Virus record (IMG/VR): IMGVR_UViG_3300046170_000219
Location: 1-39,427 of that record
Strand: one strand, 5' to 3'
Source: a virus
DNA length: 39,427 nucleotides
Under the pieces are notes generated by a model. That model was not told the DNA's origin, ran no database searches, and saw nothing but the letters and a program-made list of their open reading frames with translations. Positions within the stretch are counted from its first letter, which is position 1; each line of letters begins with the position of its first letter. Of the stretch, positions 14,967-24,639 are shown one piece after another. The translations under genes were made by a program, and so were the position numbers.

Positions 14967-17075
14967 TTAAATACCCACTAATGTTGTTTGTGATCTGCCG
15001 GAAACGACAAAAAAGGTTCCAGAGGCTTGTAAAGGGAAAAAGTCTGATCTGTTTTGAGCGCCAAAGAGCGTTGGGCCAAGGACTATCGTGCCGGAGCGTT
15101 TTGTCACCGTGGTCACGTTTGACGGAAGCAAAACCGATTGCCCAGCGCGATTAGTGATTTGATTAATAACGTGCGTGGTGGCTCGCCCAAAAACGCTTAA
15201 AACACCCGCGTCAGCAAATAACGCTGCGGAATCTTTGTCTAAAACTGACGATCCAGATCTGTTAAAAACAGCGGTTATTCCAGTGATTAGCAACCTACCG
15301 ATGATCGAAAGAGAATTAGTGGCTGTTCCGGTTCCGGTTCCGGTTCCCGCTGGGCCTTGAATACCTTGAACGCCCTGCAAACCCTGCAAACCTTGTATAC
15401 CTTGAGCGCCTTGCGGCCCAGTAGAACCGTCAGCGCCGTCTTGACCGTCTTGCCCCGCTGGCCCAGTGGCGCCAGTGGCGCCTTGAACGCCTTGTTGGCC
15501 TTGCGGCCCCGTTGCTCCAGTGGCTCCAGTGGCTCCAGTGGCTCCTATTCCGTCTTCACCCGCGACCCCTTGCGGCCCTTGAGGGCCTGTCGGGCCTGTT
15601 GGCCCAGCGACTGTCGAATCTGCGCCGTCTGCTCCGGCTGGGCCTTGTATACCTTGAGGGCCTTGGGGGCCAGTAGGCCCTGCGACTGTCGAATCTTCGC
15701 CGTCTGCTCCGTCTGCTCCGGCTGGGCCTTGTATACCTTGAGGGCCTTGAGGGCCAGCGGGCCCCTGAACGCCTTGGGGGCCAGCGACTGTCGAATCTTC
15801 GCCGTCTGCTCCGGCTGGGCCTTGCGGCCCCGTCGCTCCAGTTGCTCCGGTTGCTCCCTGCGGCCCCGCGACTGTTGAGTCTGCTCCGGCTGGGCCTTGA
15901 ATTCCCTGTGGGCCTTGCGGCCCAGCGGGGCCGTTTGCTCCGTCTTGGCCGTCCTCTCCGGCTGGGCCTTGAGGGCCTGTGGCTCCAGCAGCACCCGGAA
16001 TTCCTTGAATTCCTTGACTTCCGGCGGGGCCAGTTTGGCCCGTGGAACCCTGCGCTCCGTCATCGCCCTGAACGCCTTGCGGCCCTTGCGGCCCAGTTGC
16101 GCCAGTAGCCCCTTGCGGCCCCGTCAACGCTGTTAGTTGTTGACTGGTGAAATCTGAATATTGAAAAGCTGGCCCCGTCGGCCCTGTCACTCCTATCGGG
16201 CCTTGGATACCTTGAGGGCCAGCGACTGTGGAATCCGCACCCGCCGCGCCTGTTAACCCCGTAGCCCCTTGCGGCCCCGTCAACGCTGTTAGTTGTTGGC
16301 TGGTGAAATCTGAATATTGAAAAGCCTCGCCTTGAACCCCCTGCGAACCTTGCGGCCCTGTTGCGCCCGTCGCTCCTTGAGGCCCAGCAACCGTTGAGTC
16401 CGCACCAGTGGCCCCAGTTAATCCTTGCGGCCCTTGCGGCCCCGTCTGGCCCGTTGGGCCGGTTAACGCGGTTAGCTGGCTGGAGGTGAAATCGGCGTAG
16501 GTGAAAGCGTTCCCCTGCAATCCGGTTGCACCTTGCGGCCCAGTAGCTCCTGTCGGGCCTGTTGGCCCAGCAACTGTGGAGTCCGCTCCGGTTGCACCTT
16601 GCGGCCCCTGCGGGCCTGTCAATCCTTGCTCGCCCTGCGGCCCCGTGCTTCCGGTGTCGCCACGCGGGACGGTGAGAACACCAGTGCTGGAGTCGTATGA
16701 CGCAGACGATCCCGCTGCGCCAGTGGATATTGTTAGATCCGTTATTTCGCTGGCAGAGCTTGCCGCTGCTGCGGCAGAAGCAGCACTGTTAGTTTCTGAG
16801 GTTTCAGAATCTGCCTTAGCTGACTCGGAGGCTGCTTGCGCTAACTGGGCGGCGACCTTTGCTGCCTCTGCGGCAACCTTCGCGGCTTCCGCTGCGTTTT
16901 TGCTGCCAAGAGCGTCAGCGGAGTGCGCGTCTGTCGTTGTCTGATCAGGGCTTCCTTGAAAAAAACCACCGGCAGTGTCCGTTTGCGTCAGAGCATCTTC
17001 CGCGATAGTTCCTTCAGTCGCATCCTCTGATCCGACTTGCGTAGCCGCTGGGTTATTTTGGAAAAAACCAGCCAT
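14967..17075 (-). CDS. Collagen-like tail fibre protein
   Basis: A 702-residue protein. The N-terminus [20 protein letters not shown] contains two copies of a GFFQ..P motif. An Ala-rich coiled coil follows ([20 protein letters not shown], about residues 60-110). Then comes a long Gly-X-Y region ([26 protein letters not shown]) to about residue 590. A non-collagen C-terminal domain ([20 protein letters not shown]) ends it. Three non-collagen spacers, [14 protein letters not shown] and two [14 protein letters not shown], interrupt the Gly-X-Y region. Collagen-like phage fibres form trimeric rods. The repeat-rich DNA gives many spurious ORFs on both strands. It directly follows the head-tail adaptor gene. 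Confidence 0.85.
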   Translation of the reverse strand: MAGFFQNNPAATQVGSEDATEGTIAEDALTQTDTAGGFFQGSPDQTTTDAHSADALGSKNAAEAAKVAAEAAKVAAQLAQAASESAKADSETSETNSAASAAAAASSASEITDLTISTGAAGSSASYDSSTGVLTVPRGDTGSTGPQGEQGLTGPQGPQGATGADSTVAGPTGPTGATGPQGATGLQGNAFTYADFTSSQLTALTGPTGQTGPQGPQGLTGATGADSTVAGPQGATGATGPQGSQGVQGEAFQYSDFTSQQLTALTGPQGATGLTGAAGADSTVAGPQGIQGPIGVTGPTGPAFQYSDFTSQQLTALTGPQGATGATGPQGPQGVQGDDGAQGSTGQTGPAGSQGIQGIPGAAGATGPQGPAGEDGQDGANGPAGPQGPQGIQGPAGADSTVAGPQGATGATGATGPQGPAGADGEDSTVAGPQGVQGPAGPQGPQGIQGPAGADGADGEDSTVAGPTGPQGPQGIQGPAGADGADSTVAGPTGPTGPQGPQGVAGEDGIGATGATGATGATGPQGQQGVQGATGATGPAGQDGQDGADGSTGPQGAQGIQGLQGLQGVQGIQGPAGTGTGTGTATNSLSIIGRLLITGITAVFNRSGSSVLDKDSAALFADAGVLSVFGRATTHVINQITNRAGQSVLLPSNVTTVTKRSGTIVLGPTLFGAQNRSDFFPLQASGTFFVVSGRSQTTLVGI
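16106..16169. repeat. 64-bp direct repeat within the collagen-like gene (copy 1)
   Basis: It encodes the spacer [14 protein letters not shown] plus flanking Gly-X-Y codons. It matches 16262-16325 at all but one position, which suggests a recent duplication inside the rod region. A third, more diverged copy is at about 16468-16512. Confidence 0.8.
16262..16325. repeat. 64-bp direct repeat within the collagen-like gene (copy 2)
   Basis: Partner of 16106-16169, offset by 156 bp (52 codons), so the duplication preserves frame and the Gly-X-Y register. Confidence 0.8.
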
Positions 17076-17078
17076 TTT

Positions 17079-17681
17079 CTAGTAACCCAACCGGACTGTT
17101 GCTGTTGCCCCGGCGTACTCTGCGGTCTTGGCGTGCTGCATCAATCGACCCATAGCGTTCTGGTAGCCGCCCTCCCAGCGGGAGCCGTCGCTGCCAAGGT
17201 ATTGGGCCGCCTCTGCCAGTGTGGCGTAAAGGAAAAGCTCCGGCGCGGCGGCAAACACAACATTACTGTTCGCGTTGGTGGTCAGCCGCCCCGGGTCGTA
17301 GTAGTAGATCATCCGAAGCTCGTCGCTGGCCTCGGCAGTCGGTACCGGGTAAAAGCGAAGGCGATAGGTCTCTCGTGCAAAAACCTCTGGACTTGTTCCT
17401 GAGCGCGAGACGTAGTTGTGGATCTGCGTCAGGCTGACACGTTGCAGGGGATCATAGTTCCAGAAAAGATCCTTGGCCTCCAAGAAGTCGGACGGCAAAG
17501 TCGCATAGCCGTCGCTGCTCAGGGTTAGAAGGATAGTCTTCTCGTTAACTGGCGCTCGGAGCTCATGGAAGATGCGGTTCTCCGCAAGCTCGATAAAATC
17601 TGGTATGACGTTGGTTAGGTCTTCTCTGTTAAGCCAATCCGCAACAGAGACCTTCAGGCCGTCGTAGGTTGATAGGCTCAT
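17079..17681 (-). CDS. Head-tail adaptor, SU10 adaptor / gp4-like
   Basis: A 200-residue protein. The pattern TYDGLKVSVADWLNREDL, then IPDFIELAENRIFHELR, then YATLPSDFLEAKDLFWN, then ELRMIYYYDPG and a C-terminal helix (LFLYATLAEAAQYLGSDG) is characteristic of podovirus adaptor proteins that bind below the portal (SU10-adaptor family, comparable to P22 gp4). It would connect the portal to the tail hub and gate DNA. The start overlaps the stop of the small connector gene upstream by 4 nt. Full length for the family. Confidence 0.78.
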   Translation of the reverse strand: MSLSTYDGLKVSVADWLNREDLTNVIPDFIELAENRIFHELRAPVNEKTILLTLSSDGYATLPSDFLEAKDLFWNYDPLQRVSLTQIHNYVSRSGTSPEVFARETYRLRFYPVPTAEASDELRMIYYYDPGRLTTNANSNVVFAAAPELFLYATLAEAAQYLGSDGSRWEGGYQNAMGRLMQHAKTAEYAGATATVRLGY

Positions 17682-17977
17682 ATTCTACCGCCTCGGGTTC
17701 TTAGGTACGCATACTCCGGGCTGTTCAGGCGTTGCTTGATCTTCTTCTGATCCTCGTAGGTGGGGTTCATGACATTGATCCCCTCCTTCATCCACTGGAG
17801 CACTACCACCATAGGTATGGATGCCACGCGCTCTGTTTCGCCGTACTTGGCGTGCTTGTCGATCTCGTTAGATCGGGCGATGTTGTCCGCGATGATTGGG
17901 GCAATATCCTGCGTGTGGGCCACATGCAGCTTGTCCTCAATCTCGTCGTGAACAATGTGGGATTTCAATTCAGACAT
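17678..17977 (-). CDS. Small head-tail connector region protein
   Basis: A 99-residue, largely helical protein: MSELKSHIVHDEIEDKLHVA, then RSNEIDKHAKYGETERVASI, then QWMKEGINVM and KKIKQRLNSPEYAYLRT. Genes of this size and composition often lie between the capsid and adaptor genes of podoviruses. No enzymatic motif is visible. The start is 73 nt downstream of the capsid stop, past a terminator hairpin, so expression is probably lower than that of the capsid. Precise function is unknown. Confidence 0.65.
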   Translation of the reverse strand: MSELKSHIVHDEIEDKLHVAHTQDIAPIIADNIARSNEIDKHAKYGETERVASIPMVVVLQWMKEGINVMNPTYEDQKKIKQRLNSPEYAYLRTRGGRI

Positions 17978-18001
17978 TCTTCCACCTCAAAAGAAAAGGG
18001 T

Positions 18002-18023
18002 GGCGACCCCCGAAGGGGCCGCC
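18002..18023 (-). terminator. Rho-independent terminator after the capsid gene
   Basis: On the minus strand GGCGGCCCC, loop TTCG and GGGGTCGCC form a 9-bp stem with one G-U pair, followed by ACCCTTTTCTTTT. It is in the 73-nt gap after the capsid stop. A leaky terminator here would give more capsid transcript than distal transcript. Confidence 0.75.
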
Positions 18024-18050
18024 GTTGCTCAGGGGAGGGATGAGCAAACT

Positions 18051-18950
18051 TTACGCAGTCAGTGCGTCGATCTTGCCGCTCGCCTCGTCGTGCTCGCACA
18101 CCAAGGTAAGCTCTGTCAGCATCTGACGCTTGTCGCTGTCGCCGGTCTTGGCCAGTACAACAGTCTGCATGGGTCGCAAAACTGCGCGCGACCAATACTC
18201 GGTGTCGAGCATCAACACGGTGTTGGCGTTGAGGAAGCGATTGGGAACCACAGATATTGTGGAAAATGGAGTTACCAAGATATCCACGGAGTTAACTACC
18301 GTTGTGCTGCTGCCGAAGTCTCGCTGGCGGCCAGAGGCCGTGGCGAAGCCTGCAACCGTCACAGAGTGCGAGGGCGTTACCTGCATCTGCGTAGCGTTGC
18401 CGCCTTTTTCGTACACTTTTTGTGCCACGTCCAAGACGAGTGCTTCCGTGAGTGAGCGATTCGAGCCAGCGGTGTTGGTGGTGGCAGAGTTGATCTGGTT
18501 GGCAGCGGAAGTCAATTGACGTGCAGTGCTGCTGTTACCAGCGGTTCCTGCCTGTCCAGCGCCAACAAACGAATGTTCTATGTCGCGCTTGATTTCCTTA
18601 CCGGCCTTGGCGATGGCATAGGCCAAGTCGCTTGTACGCCCGTATGTGCCTACCGCTTCGGCGGTGCCAGAGACCTGTACCACCTTGTCGAAGATCTGCG
18701 TGTTGGCAGTCTTTGTGGTCTGAGTGACGGTAGAGGCTGTGCCTGCGTCCGCGCCTTCCACGTTGGCGTTGGTCGCTACGGGGGCAAGAGAGTCTTGCAG
18801 CCACTGGTGCAAAGTTGCCCCAGCAGTAGAGGTTCCGATGCTGGTGAGCATGGGTGTGTCCGTAGGAGATATGTCATAGACAATATCTTCGACATCTTCA
18901 CGCTTACCGACCTGATCAAAAGTTTTTAGAGTGCCGCTTACTGTTGGCAT
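18051..18950 (-). CDS. Major capsid protein, SU10-like (DUF5309 family)
   Basis: A 299-residue protein. The N-terminus has the family signature TFDQVGKREDVEDIVYDISP followed by DTPMLTSIG. Then come a beta-rich central part (TQIFDKVVQVSGTAEAVG), an AIAKAGKEIKRDIEHSFVG helix, and GGNATQMQVTPSHSVTVAGF and VDILVTPFSTISVVPN strands. This matches the HK97-fold capsid family exemplified by phage SU10. There is no N-terminal scaffold domain. A separate scaffold gene lies 1 nt upstream, and a terminator follows. Length is normal for the family. Confidence 0.87.
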   Translation of the reverse strand: MPTVSGTLKTFDQVGKREDVEDIVYDISPTDTPMLTSIGTSTAGATLHQWLQDSLAPVATNANVEGADAGTASTVTQTTKTANTQIFDKVVQVSGTAEAVGTYGRTSDLAYAIAKAGKEIKRDIEHSFVGAGQAGTAGNSSTARQLTSAANQINSATTNTAGSNRSLTEALVLDVAQKVYEKGGNATQMQVTPSHSVTVAGFATASGRQRDFGSSTTVVNSVDILVTPFSTISVVPNRFLNANTVLMLDTEYWSRAVLRPMQTVVLAKTGDSDKRQMLTELTLVCEHDEASGKIDALTA

Positions 18951-18951
18951 T

Positions 18952-19915
18952 TTATTGCATCCTGTTCAAGAGGGCTGCCGCTGCGTCATCAACAGTGCCG
19001 GACTTTCTCAATCGCTCCCGTGTCTTACGGGCGCTTTCGGACTGAACGGCCTTTGTCGAGTCGGCTTTGGAGCCAGACAAAGTTTTAGTAGGTGATGACT
19101 TCGCTTTTTTCTTAGCCGTCACCTTTTTTGCCTGATCAAACTGCATGGCCTTCCACAGCGCGGTAATCAATCGGTGATCGGAGACCTTATTGAACTCCTC
19201 ACCGCTGACACCTAAACCTTGAGCGTATTCCCCGATCTTGTAATAAAGATCGTTATTCCAGTTAGGGATATTGGTCTTCAGGACAGTCAGACTTTCTTTT
19301 GCGGCCTCTTTCTGCGCCGCCTCGGTCTGTTGCTGTTGCTGAGTCTGGAACTGATCCGCCTGCGCCTTTATCAAGTTGTAGGTGGACTGTGCCTGCTCAA
19401 AGGCCGCCTTGGCCTGTCGGTACTGATCAGGGTTGTCTATCGCTGCCTGTTCCCAGTTCACGTTCTCAAAACGCGAAATGTCAGCGCCAGCGGCGGACAT
19501 CAACGCATTCATGGTCGCCTCGGCCTCTGCGGTTTGGGCCTCAAAAGCCTTCCGCTGCTCGGCTACCGCCTGCGTCTTTTTTGTGTAGTCGCTCTGTCTG
19601 AGGTATCCCAGCTTCAGCTCCTCGGCGGCTCAGGCTCTCGCCATCCGACCTCGAACATCAGCGTCTCGATTCCTTCGCCTCGGCTTCATCGGTTGGGTCT
19701 TCCTCGACCTCCTCTGCCTCGGCGGTATCCTCTTCGGGCGCTTCCTCGAACTCTGCTTCCACTATGTCGGCCTCATCGGCCTCTTGATCGGATTGCTCCT
19801 CAACCTCTGGTTCGTCCAGATCGGACTCCAACAGCGTGGTCAATCTATCAATTGTGTCTTGTTCCGAAGAGTCTTGAGAGGGTTGCTCTGCCGGATCAAT
19901 GTTTGCTTCCGCCAT
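18952..19915 (-). CDS. Capsid scaffolding protein, broken by clustered indels
   Basis: The chosen ATG (19915, MAEANIDPAEQ) follows the upstream gene's TAG by 1 nt. The N-terminal part is extremely acidic (EAEEVEEDPTDEAEAKE). Near 19620-19665 the frame breaks. Restoring one A and removing one G and one C gives IETLMFEVDGESLSAEELKL, then GYLRQSDYTKKTQAVAEQRK, which joins the C-terminal ORF (MNALMSAAGADISRFENVNW). That ORF ends in a Gln/Ala-rich coil and a basic tail (RKTRERLRKSG). LGYLRQSDYTKKTQ is a hallmark of phage scaffold proteins of this type. Corrected length is 320 residues. It would guide prohead assembly and leave or be degraded. Confidence 0.75.
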
Positions 19916-19916
19916 T

Positions 19917-20383
19917 CTACTCACCATCCTGTTGCTTACGCAACTCTAAGTTGTTGATTAATGTAGCAAATTGCTGCACGAACATTTGGCCTGCCTTAAA
20001 CATTGCGTAGAGCCTTTCGCGCTCCTCGGGTGCCTCGGGCTGGTGTGGCTAAAATCTGGTCGACTATCCCCTGATTCATCATCTGGAACGCCTCGTTGAA
20101 AACCGCCGAGTTCAGCATCGCGCTCGCGGCGTCTGCCTTACCTTGCAGCTCATGCAATTCCATCGTCTCTAGCTCGCTCATTTCAAAAAGTCCTCTTCGG
20201 GTTGCTTTGGTTTTTTCGGGTTTTTCGGGTTTTTCACTTCCCACACTTTTCTCAGCCACAGGGGCAGCCGCCTGCGCCCTGTATGCCTCGAATTCCTTAA
20301 AGACCTGCTTAATATCGGGCTTGGGTTTCTTTTTCTCCTTCGCCCGGTTTAAGCAGTTCATCGAACCTTGATAGATCAGCCAA
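19917..20383 (-). CDS. Unknown helical virion-region protein, TTG start, two +1 indels
   Basis: A TTG start at 20383 with GGGAGG about 10 nt upstream gives MADLSRFDELLKPGEGE. Removing one A from the AAAAA run (20330-20334) continues KKPKPDIKQVFKEFEAYRAQ, a Lys/Pro/Glu linker and a helical domain. Removing one base from the CCC run (20037-20039) gives EAPEERERLYAMFKAGQMFV, then QQFATLINNLELRKQQDGE and a stop. Corrected length is 154 residues. The start overlaps the portal stop by 8 nt and the gene ends 1 nt before the scaffold ATG, so it fills the space exactly. No family recognised; possibly a portal or scaffold accessory. Confidence 0.6.
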
Positions 20384-22469
20384 TGCTTACGTTCCTCCCT
20401 TGTGCGGTTTCCAGTGCTAGTTCGGCTTTTTGGATAGCCATGTCGTGCTTCATCTTCTCTGCCTCCATCAACAGCTTAGAATCAGCATTCTCCTCGGTGT
20501 GCTCCTGCTTCTGACGATCAAAGACTGTCCTGTTCTGCTCTTTCAGAATATCCAGCTCAAGCTGGCCCCTCAAGAACCGCTACCTGACGAGACTGCATGT
20601 CAGCTTGGAATTCAGCCTGATGCATCTGCATCTGCATCTGCTCTTGCTGCTGCTGTTGCTGCATCTGCTGTTGCTGCTGCATCATCTGCTGGAATTCTTG
20701 GCTGTTTCGGATCTTGCAGGAACGCTGCCCCGTCCTTGATGTTCAGCAGCTCGAATGCCCGGGACAGCAGGGCGTGGCGCTGCTGCTGGCCGTAGAGGCC
20801 GCCAACAGTCGGGTCGGCTGGGTTGGATGTGAACTGTGTGTCCAGAGTCAGCAGCTTCTGGGCCTCTGCCTGCTGCTCCTCCGGGGTCAGGGCAACGGCC
20901 ACCGTCATCTCGGTGCGGTCACCAAGCGCGGAGGGCGTCACGGGCTGGAACGACCCATCGAGCTGTAGCATCACTGTTTCGTTCTCGTACTCCACACCCA
21001 GCCGGTACAAGTCCTGCATCAACGGCTTCAGGAAGTTCTCGGCGAAGTTCCTGCACATGACCATGATCCGCCGGTTGCTGGCGTTCATGAAGGTGTTGAT
21101 CAGGTCGCTTGAGTTCTGCTTGCTGATGGCGGTGGAGTCCATGCCGCGAGACATCCGGCTCGATCCAGAGCGTTGCTCCTTTTCCTGCTCGAAGTTCTCA
21201 ATCGCCGTATAGACGTTGCCGTTGAGCTGCGGGGTGGGCAGGGGTCGTACCACAGACTCCGGGTTGGGCGACATAACGTCCACCACGGCACCTACCCGGT
21301 TGTCGAGCAAAGTCGCGTGGGTTCTTCACTAGGCTGAGGTTCGCAACCCAGCGGCTGGTGGTGGTCAGCATCAGGTGATCGACCACGCCGCGCTTCAGGC
21401 TCGACATAGTCTTCTGAAGATCACAGAGCTGGTCGGCCAGCGACATGCCATAGAAGCGGTGCGGGAGAGGGAAGGGCGTGAAGGTGCGGAACGGCATCTC
21501 GGCCACCATCTCGATGTCCAGCATCACCCGACGGCTGTGGATGCACTTGTAGTAAACGCACTCGTTGATCTCGGGGTCGTGGCGCTTGATGTAGCTCTCG
21601 TACAGCGTCACATACTCCCTGTCCCGGGAGTCATCCAAGCCGAAGCGGTCGTGGCGGAAGCTATCGACGGAGTCCCGGCCAATCGACCCATCCTCCTTCA
21701 GCATGTCCTCCTCGTCGAGCTTGGCGACCACATCGGGGTCGAAGCCCTCAGACAGCAGCTCGCCACGGGTACGCGCCATGCGGTGCGAGCAGAAGTCAGA
21801 GTCCTGAACGGTCTTGGCGCGTGGATTGATCAGGAAGTCCTCAGGCTCCACGGTCTCGACGCAGACCTTCGATGTGTCGAAGCGGCGGCGGGTGGTGCCA
21901 GAGATCGCAAGCTGCGAGTAGGCGGTGCCGGTCTGCTCGTCCACGACCTCGATAGACTCCTCCATCATCTCAATCAGCTCCACGTCGGGCGCTGACATCA
22001 TGACGTTGAACTCGTTCTCGCTGAACTGCTCGAACTCCTCGGACTCGTAGCGGTAGTCTGCCTTCCAATACCGCTTCACCACTCCAGTTTTTGCCACCAG
22101 CGCGTCGTGGATAACGTCCGCGAGGATCTTGTAGCCGTTGTTCTGGCGGTAAAAGTTGTAGTTTGTCCACGCCGTAGCCAGCCGGGCGGTGTTTACATCT
22201 TCTGGCGACTGCGGGTCGAAGCGGCAGATGTTCCTGTCGGCGCTGAAGGTCTCCAGCATCATCGCCTTTACGGCCTCAACGGCGTCGAACACGTCCCGGG
22301 ACACATGCTGCGAGCGGCCACGGGTCTCGTTGCCCATGGGTTCGCCGTAATAATATCTGTGGCCCTTGTCGCGCTGGTCGCCTACCTCGCTGTTGGCGTA
22401 GGTGTCTGCGGCGTCGATGTTTCGCTCCAGTGTCGAGAGCAGCTCCTGCTCGTCAATAGTCATATTCAT
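20376..22469 (-). CDS. Portal protein, P22-like, broken by three +1 indels
   Basis: Start ATG 22469 (MNMTIDEQELLSTLERN). Corrected length is 696 residues, close to the P22-type portal. Visible landmarks: GHRYYYGEPMGNETRGRSQH, DVFDAVEAVKAMMLETFS, then FRTFTPFPLPHRFYGMSLAD and RGMDSTAISKQNSSDLINT, the portal core near the DNA channel. The C-terminus is a Gln/Met-rich helix (QQMQQQQQQEQMQMQMHQ), then LKEQNRTVFDRQKQEH, like the long helical barrel of P22 portals. Frame breaks lie at about 21309-21311 (AAA on plus), 20700-20701 (GG) and 20566-20569 (CCCC). Removing one base at each restores the frame. The start overlaps the TerL stop by 17 nt. It would sit at a capsid vertex and carry the packaging motor. 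Confidence 0.83.
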
Positions 22470-23941
22470 GGCTTAGGTATCCTTCTTTTGTACCAAGTTG
22501 CTGCTGCTCTGCGTTGTTTTGACCAAATCTGGTCACCGATATGGCCGCGTAGCGCGTTGCGTCCATCAAATCGTCGAACTCTTTGTGAATTTTTCCCTTC
22601 TTGCGGTGGTAGCGCCGGAACTCCTCGAACCACGGGGATAGATTGCTGAACACCTGCAACCTGCCGGTGCGGAACCGCTCCAGCATCTCCATCAGCCCCG
22701 GCTCCACATAGTTGGTGCCGTCGGGGTTGGTGAACTTGCCGATCATTAGCACCCCGGCCTCCAGATACATTTCGGCCAGAGTCTTGCCAGACCCCTTTTC
22801 CGTCGAATCACCATCGTGGGGGTAAATCATGGGGATGGTTTTCCCTCGTGACTTGATGGCCGAGGCGTGTACCGCCGGTATCTCGCCCTCTTTCTTATAT
22901 ATGTCGTACACATAGATGGTGTCGTTATCTGGGTTGTAGGCCGTCCAGACCACGCAGGTGGGGTGGGTAATACCAAAGTCGATGGCCGCCAGCTTCTTGT
23001 AGTGGCCCGGTATCTCGAAGGGATCGCACTTAACAACCTCCTCGGAGAGCGCGAACACCATGCCCTCGCCAAGCACCGGGATGCCCTTGGAGCGCATATC
23101 GCGCTGGTATTCAGGGATGGCAGCCAGTAGCTGATCCTTGGTCTCTTTATTCAGGTGCTTCGCATCGTCCCAAGTCGCGTTTGCGAGGTGCTGCCCCTGC
23201 TGCCGGTTGTCCATAAACTGGGCAACCAGCTCGGTGACGCCGTTCTCTGGGGTGAACGTCATCGTGACGTACCCGCCCTCGCCGCCATTGCCGGTGGCGG
23301 TTCTTGTCAGGCACTGCGGGTAGATCGTTGGGTCTACTGGTTCCTCGTCGATCCAGATGAAGTCCTGAGATGATCCCATCAAGACATGCTGGCCCTGCGT
23401 ATAGGACTTGAACGACACCAGTGAGGTGTTGCCGGTGGCGTGACGTACCTGCAACATCACGCGGGAGGCGTGGCGTGCCCATGGCCGGTGTGACCTGATA
23501 GGTCTGGTCTTGCCGGATCAGGCCGTTGCCGTCGAATTTGCCGTCACCTAGATAGGTACCAAACAGCTCCTTCACCACAACATCGCGGAGCTGCTCTCCT
23601 GACACCCCTAGGCACCAGATCGAGGTTGGTTTTTTGAAGCGGATACCGTTCCACCACTCCGGGTACTCGCCGGTTAGGTGGTAAGCGACCTCCACCGCCA
23701 TTGACGCGGTCTTGCCGACTCTGTTTGCCGCCATCAGCAGGCGCTGCTTGTTTTGGTTCCCGGCCTTGTAGAATTTTTTCTGCCACGGGTAGGGCGTGAA
23801 GTGGTCTAGTCGGTGGGTTCGCTTGTGTTCCTTTACGACAGCGATGGCCTTGGCTATCTCCGCCGCTTTTTCCTGCTGCTCTTCTGTCAGCTCAGGAGTC
23901 CCTTTTTTGCGAACCGCTTTTTTTGAAGTGCTTACTGCCAC
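22453..23941 (-). CDS. Terminase large subunit, broken by one +1 indel
   Basis: Start ATG 23941. The N-terminal ATPase shows LLMAANRVGKTASM (Walker A, about residues 69-76) and, past the break, FIWIDEEP (Walker B with catalytic Glu). The C-terminal RNase H-like nuclease shows KLAAIDFGITHPTCVVW, then PMIYPHDGD and DDLMDATRYA with the expected acidic residues. The frame breaks at about 23478-23480. Removing one C on the plus strand there (a G of GGG on minus) gives TPAMARHASRVMLQVRHATG joining the halves. Corrected length is 495 residues. It translocates DNA into the prohead and cuts it. An ORF of 335 residues starting at an internal Met (23460) is only the C-terminal part. Confidence 0.88.
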
Positions 23942-24061
23942 AAAACGCCCTCAGTGTGTAACTCGATATGCCACCCGTACCCACCCACACCCGGAGTCCC
24001 AGATTTGCGAAGCGGGTTTGACCGGCCTTGACGCCTCAGAATCCGACCCACCCCGAAATCG

Positions 24062-24124
24062 TAAGTCATTGATATCATTGACTTTTTTCTAGCGCCGATG
24101 ACGCGGTACAGTAGTAACTGTACC
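24062..24124. other. Repeat and palindrome cluster between terS and terL
   Basis: The 239-nt gap 23942-24180 has no convincing gene. It contains TAAGTCATTGATATCATTGA at 24062-24081 (a TCATTGA direct repeat; a near copy is at 24695-24714) and a perfect 8-bp inverted repeat GGTACAGT/ACTGTACC at 24105-24124. TGGTACAGT and TAAGT-ATTGA elements recur upstream of the integrase. A binding site for a phage recombinase or packaging protein is possible. Confidence 0.5.
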
Positions 24125-24180
24125 ACGGTGACCGTCAGCCCCCGTCCTACCTAGGCGACGGGTTATACTTGATAACCGCA

Positions 24181-24552
24181 TCACAGCTTCGATGGATCGA
24201 TACCGGCATCCTTCAGCGCCTCGATGGCCGCATCGAGTTGCACGTCAACGCCCACGGAGCCGCTCACATCGACCTCCTGCCGGTCTGTCCAGCCGCCCCG
24301 GTTCTTCAGGAAGAAGATCTGCGCGGCGGTCTTGTCGCCCTCGACAGCGCCCTTGTGCAGCGCGTTCGTGACGGCGCTGATACCAGCGGCCTTCCCGGCC
24401 TTTAATGCTTCCGCAAATTCAGCATCGTCCTTCTTGCGCCTCGTCATCGTTGCCTGATGAATGCCCAGCATGTCTGCGATCTGCGCCTCAGTCAGCCCGA
24501 TCTCTGCCAAGCGATACAGCTCTTTGAGGTCGATCTCTTTGTTGTAAGCCAT
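24181..24552 (-). CDS. Terminase small subunit
   Basis: ATG 24552 (MAYNKEIDLKELYRLAE) is preferred over the upstream ATG at 24567, because AAGG lies about 8 nt before it. The protein has 123 residues. The N-terminal helix-turn-helix (GLTEAQIADMLGIHQATMTR, about residues 20-40) should bind the packaging site. Central helices (AEALKAGKAAGISAVTNALH, then AAQIFFLKNRGGWTD) are the usual oligomerisation region and are typical of this family. It is the first gene of the virion operon, with a promoter and operator-like dyads upstream and a 239-nt gap before TerL. Confidence 0.82.
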   Translation of the reverse strand: MAYNKEIDLKELYRLAEIGLTEAQIADMLGIHQATMTRRKKDDAEFAEALKAGKAAGISAVTNALHKGAVEGDKTAAQIFFLKNRGGWTDRQEVDVSGSVGVDVQLDAAIEALKDAGIDPSKL

Positions 24553-24587
24553 ACAAATGCCTTGCATTTCAATTAGTTACGCCACGC

Positions 24588-24633
24588 ATTATGCGCCAAA
24601 CAAGTACAGGTTGTGAATACAAATTGCAATTGT
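24588..24633 (-). promoter_or_regulatory. Promoter with overlapping operator-like dyads upstream of terS
   Basis: On the minus strand TTCACA (24612-24617) and CATAAT (24588-24593) are spaced by 18 nt, each one base from consensus. Half-sites GTTGT (24610-24614), ACAAA (24619-24623) and ATTGT (24629-24633) overlap or flank the -35. Their spacings of 4 and 5 nt are the same as at 25913-25934. The late operon is probably repressed here in lysogeny. Confidence 0.5.
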
Positions 24634-24639
24634 TTTAGC

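Noticed and set aside
15357-16136. Several Arg/Leu- or Ser/Cys-rich ORFs antisense or out of frame to the collagen-like gene
   Set aside because: They are by-products of the GC-rich Gly-X-Y repeats; they lack start signals and any domain pattern.
19940-19956. GCAACTCTAAGTTGTTG, similar to the ACAAC dyads
   Set aside because: It lies in the coding end of the 154-residue gene (NNLELR codons) and not at a promoter, so chance is likely.
19996-20361. MNCLNRAKEKKKPKPD start for the 20-kb gene
   Set aside because: TTG 20383 has a better ribosome-binding site and gives a cleaner N-terminus once the A-run indel is removed.
22107-22649. Plus-strand ORF of 180 codons across the portal start
   Set aside because: Antisense to strongly conserved portal and TerL sequence, with no recognisable protein features.
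23942-24180. Possible tRNA or tRNA-like attachment core in the terS-terL gap
   Set aside because: GC-rich stems and a TTCG-like loop caught the eye, but no cloverleaf with T-loop GGTTCRA could be built.
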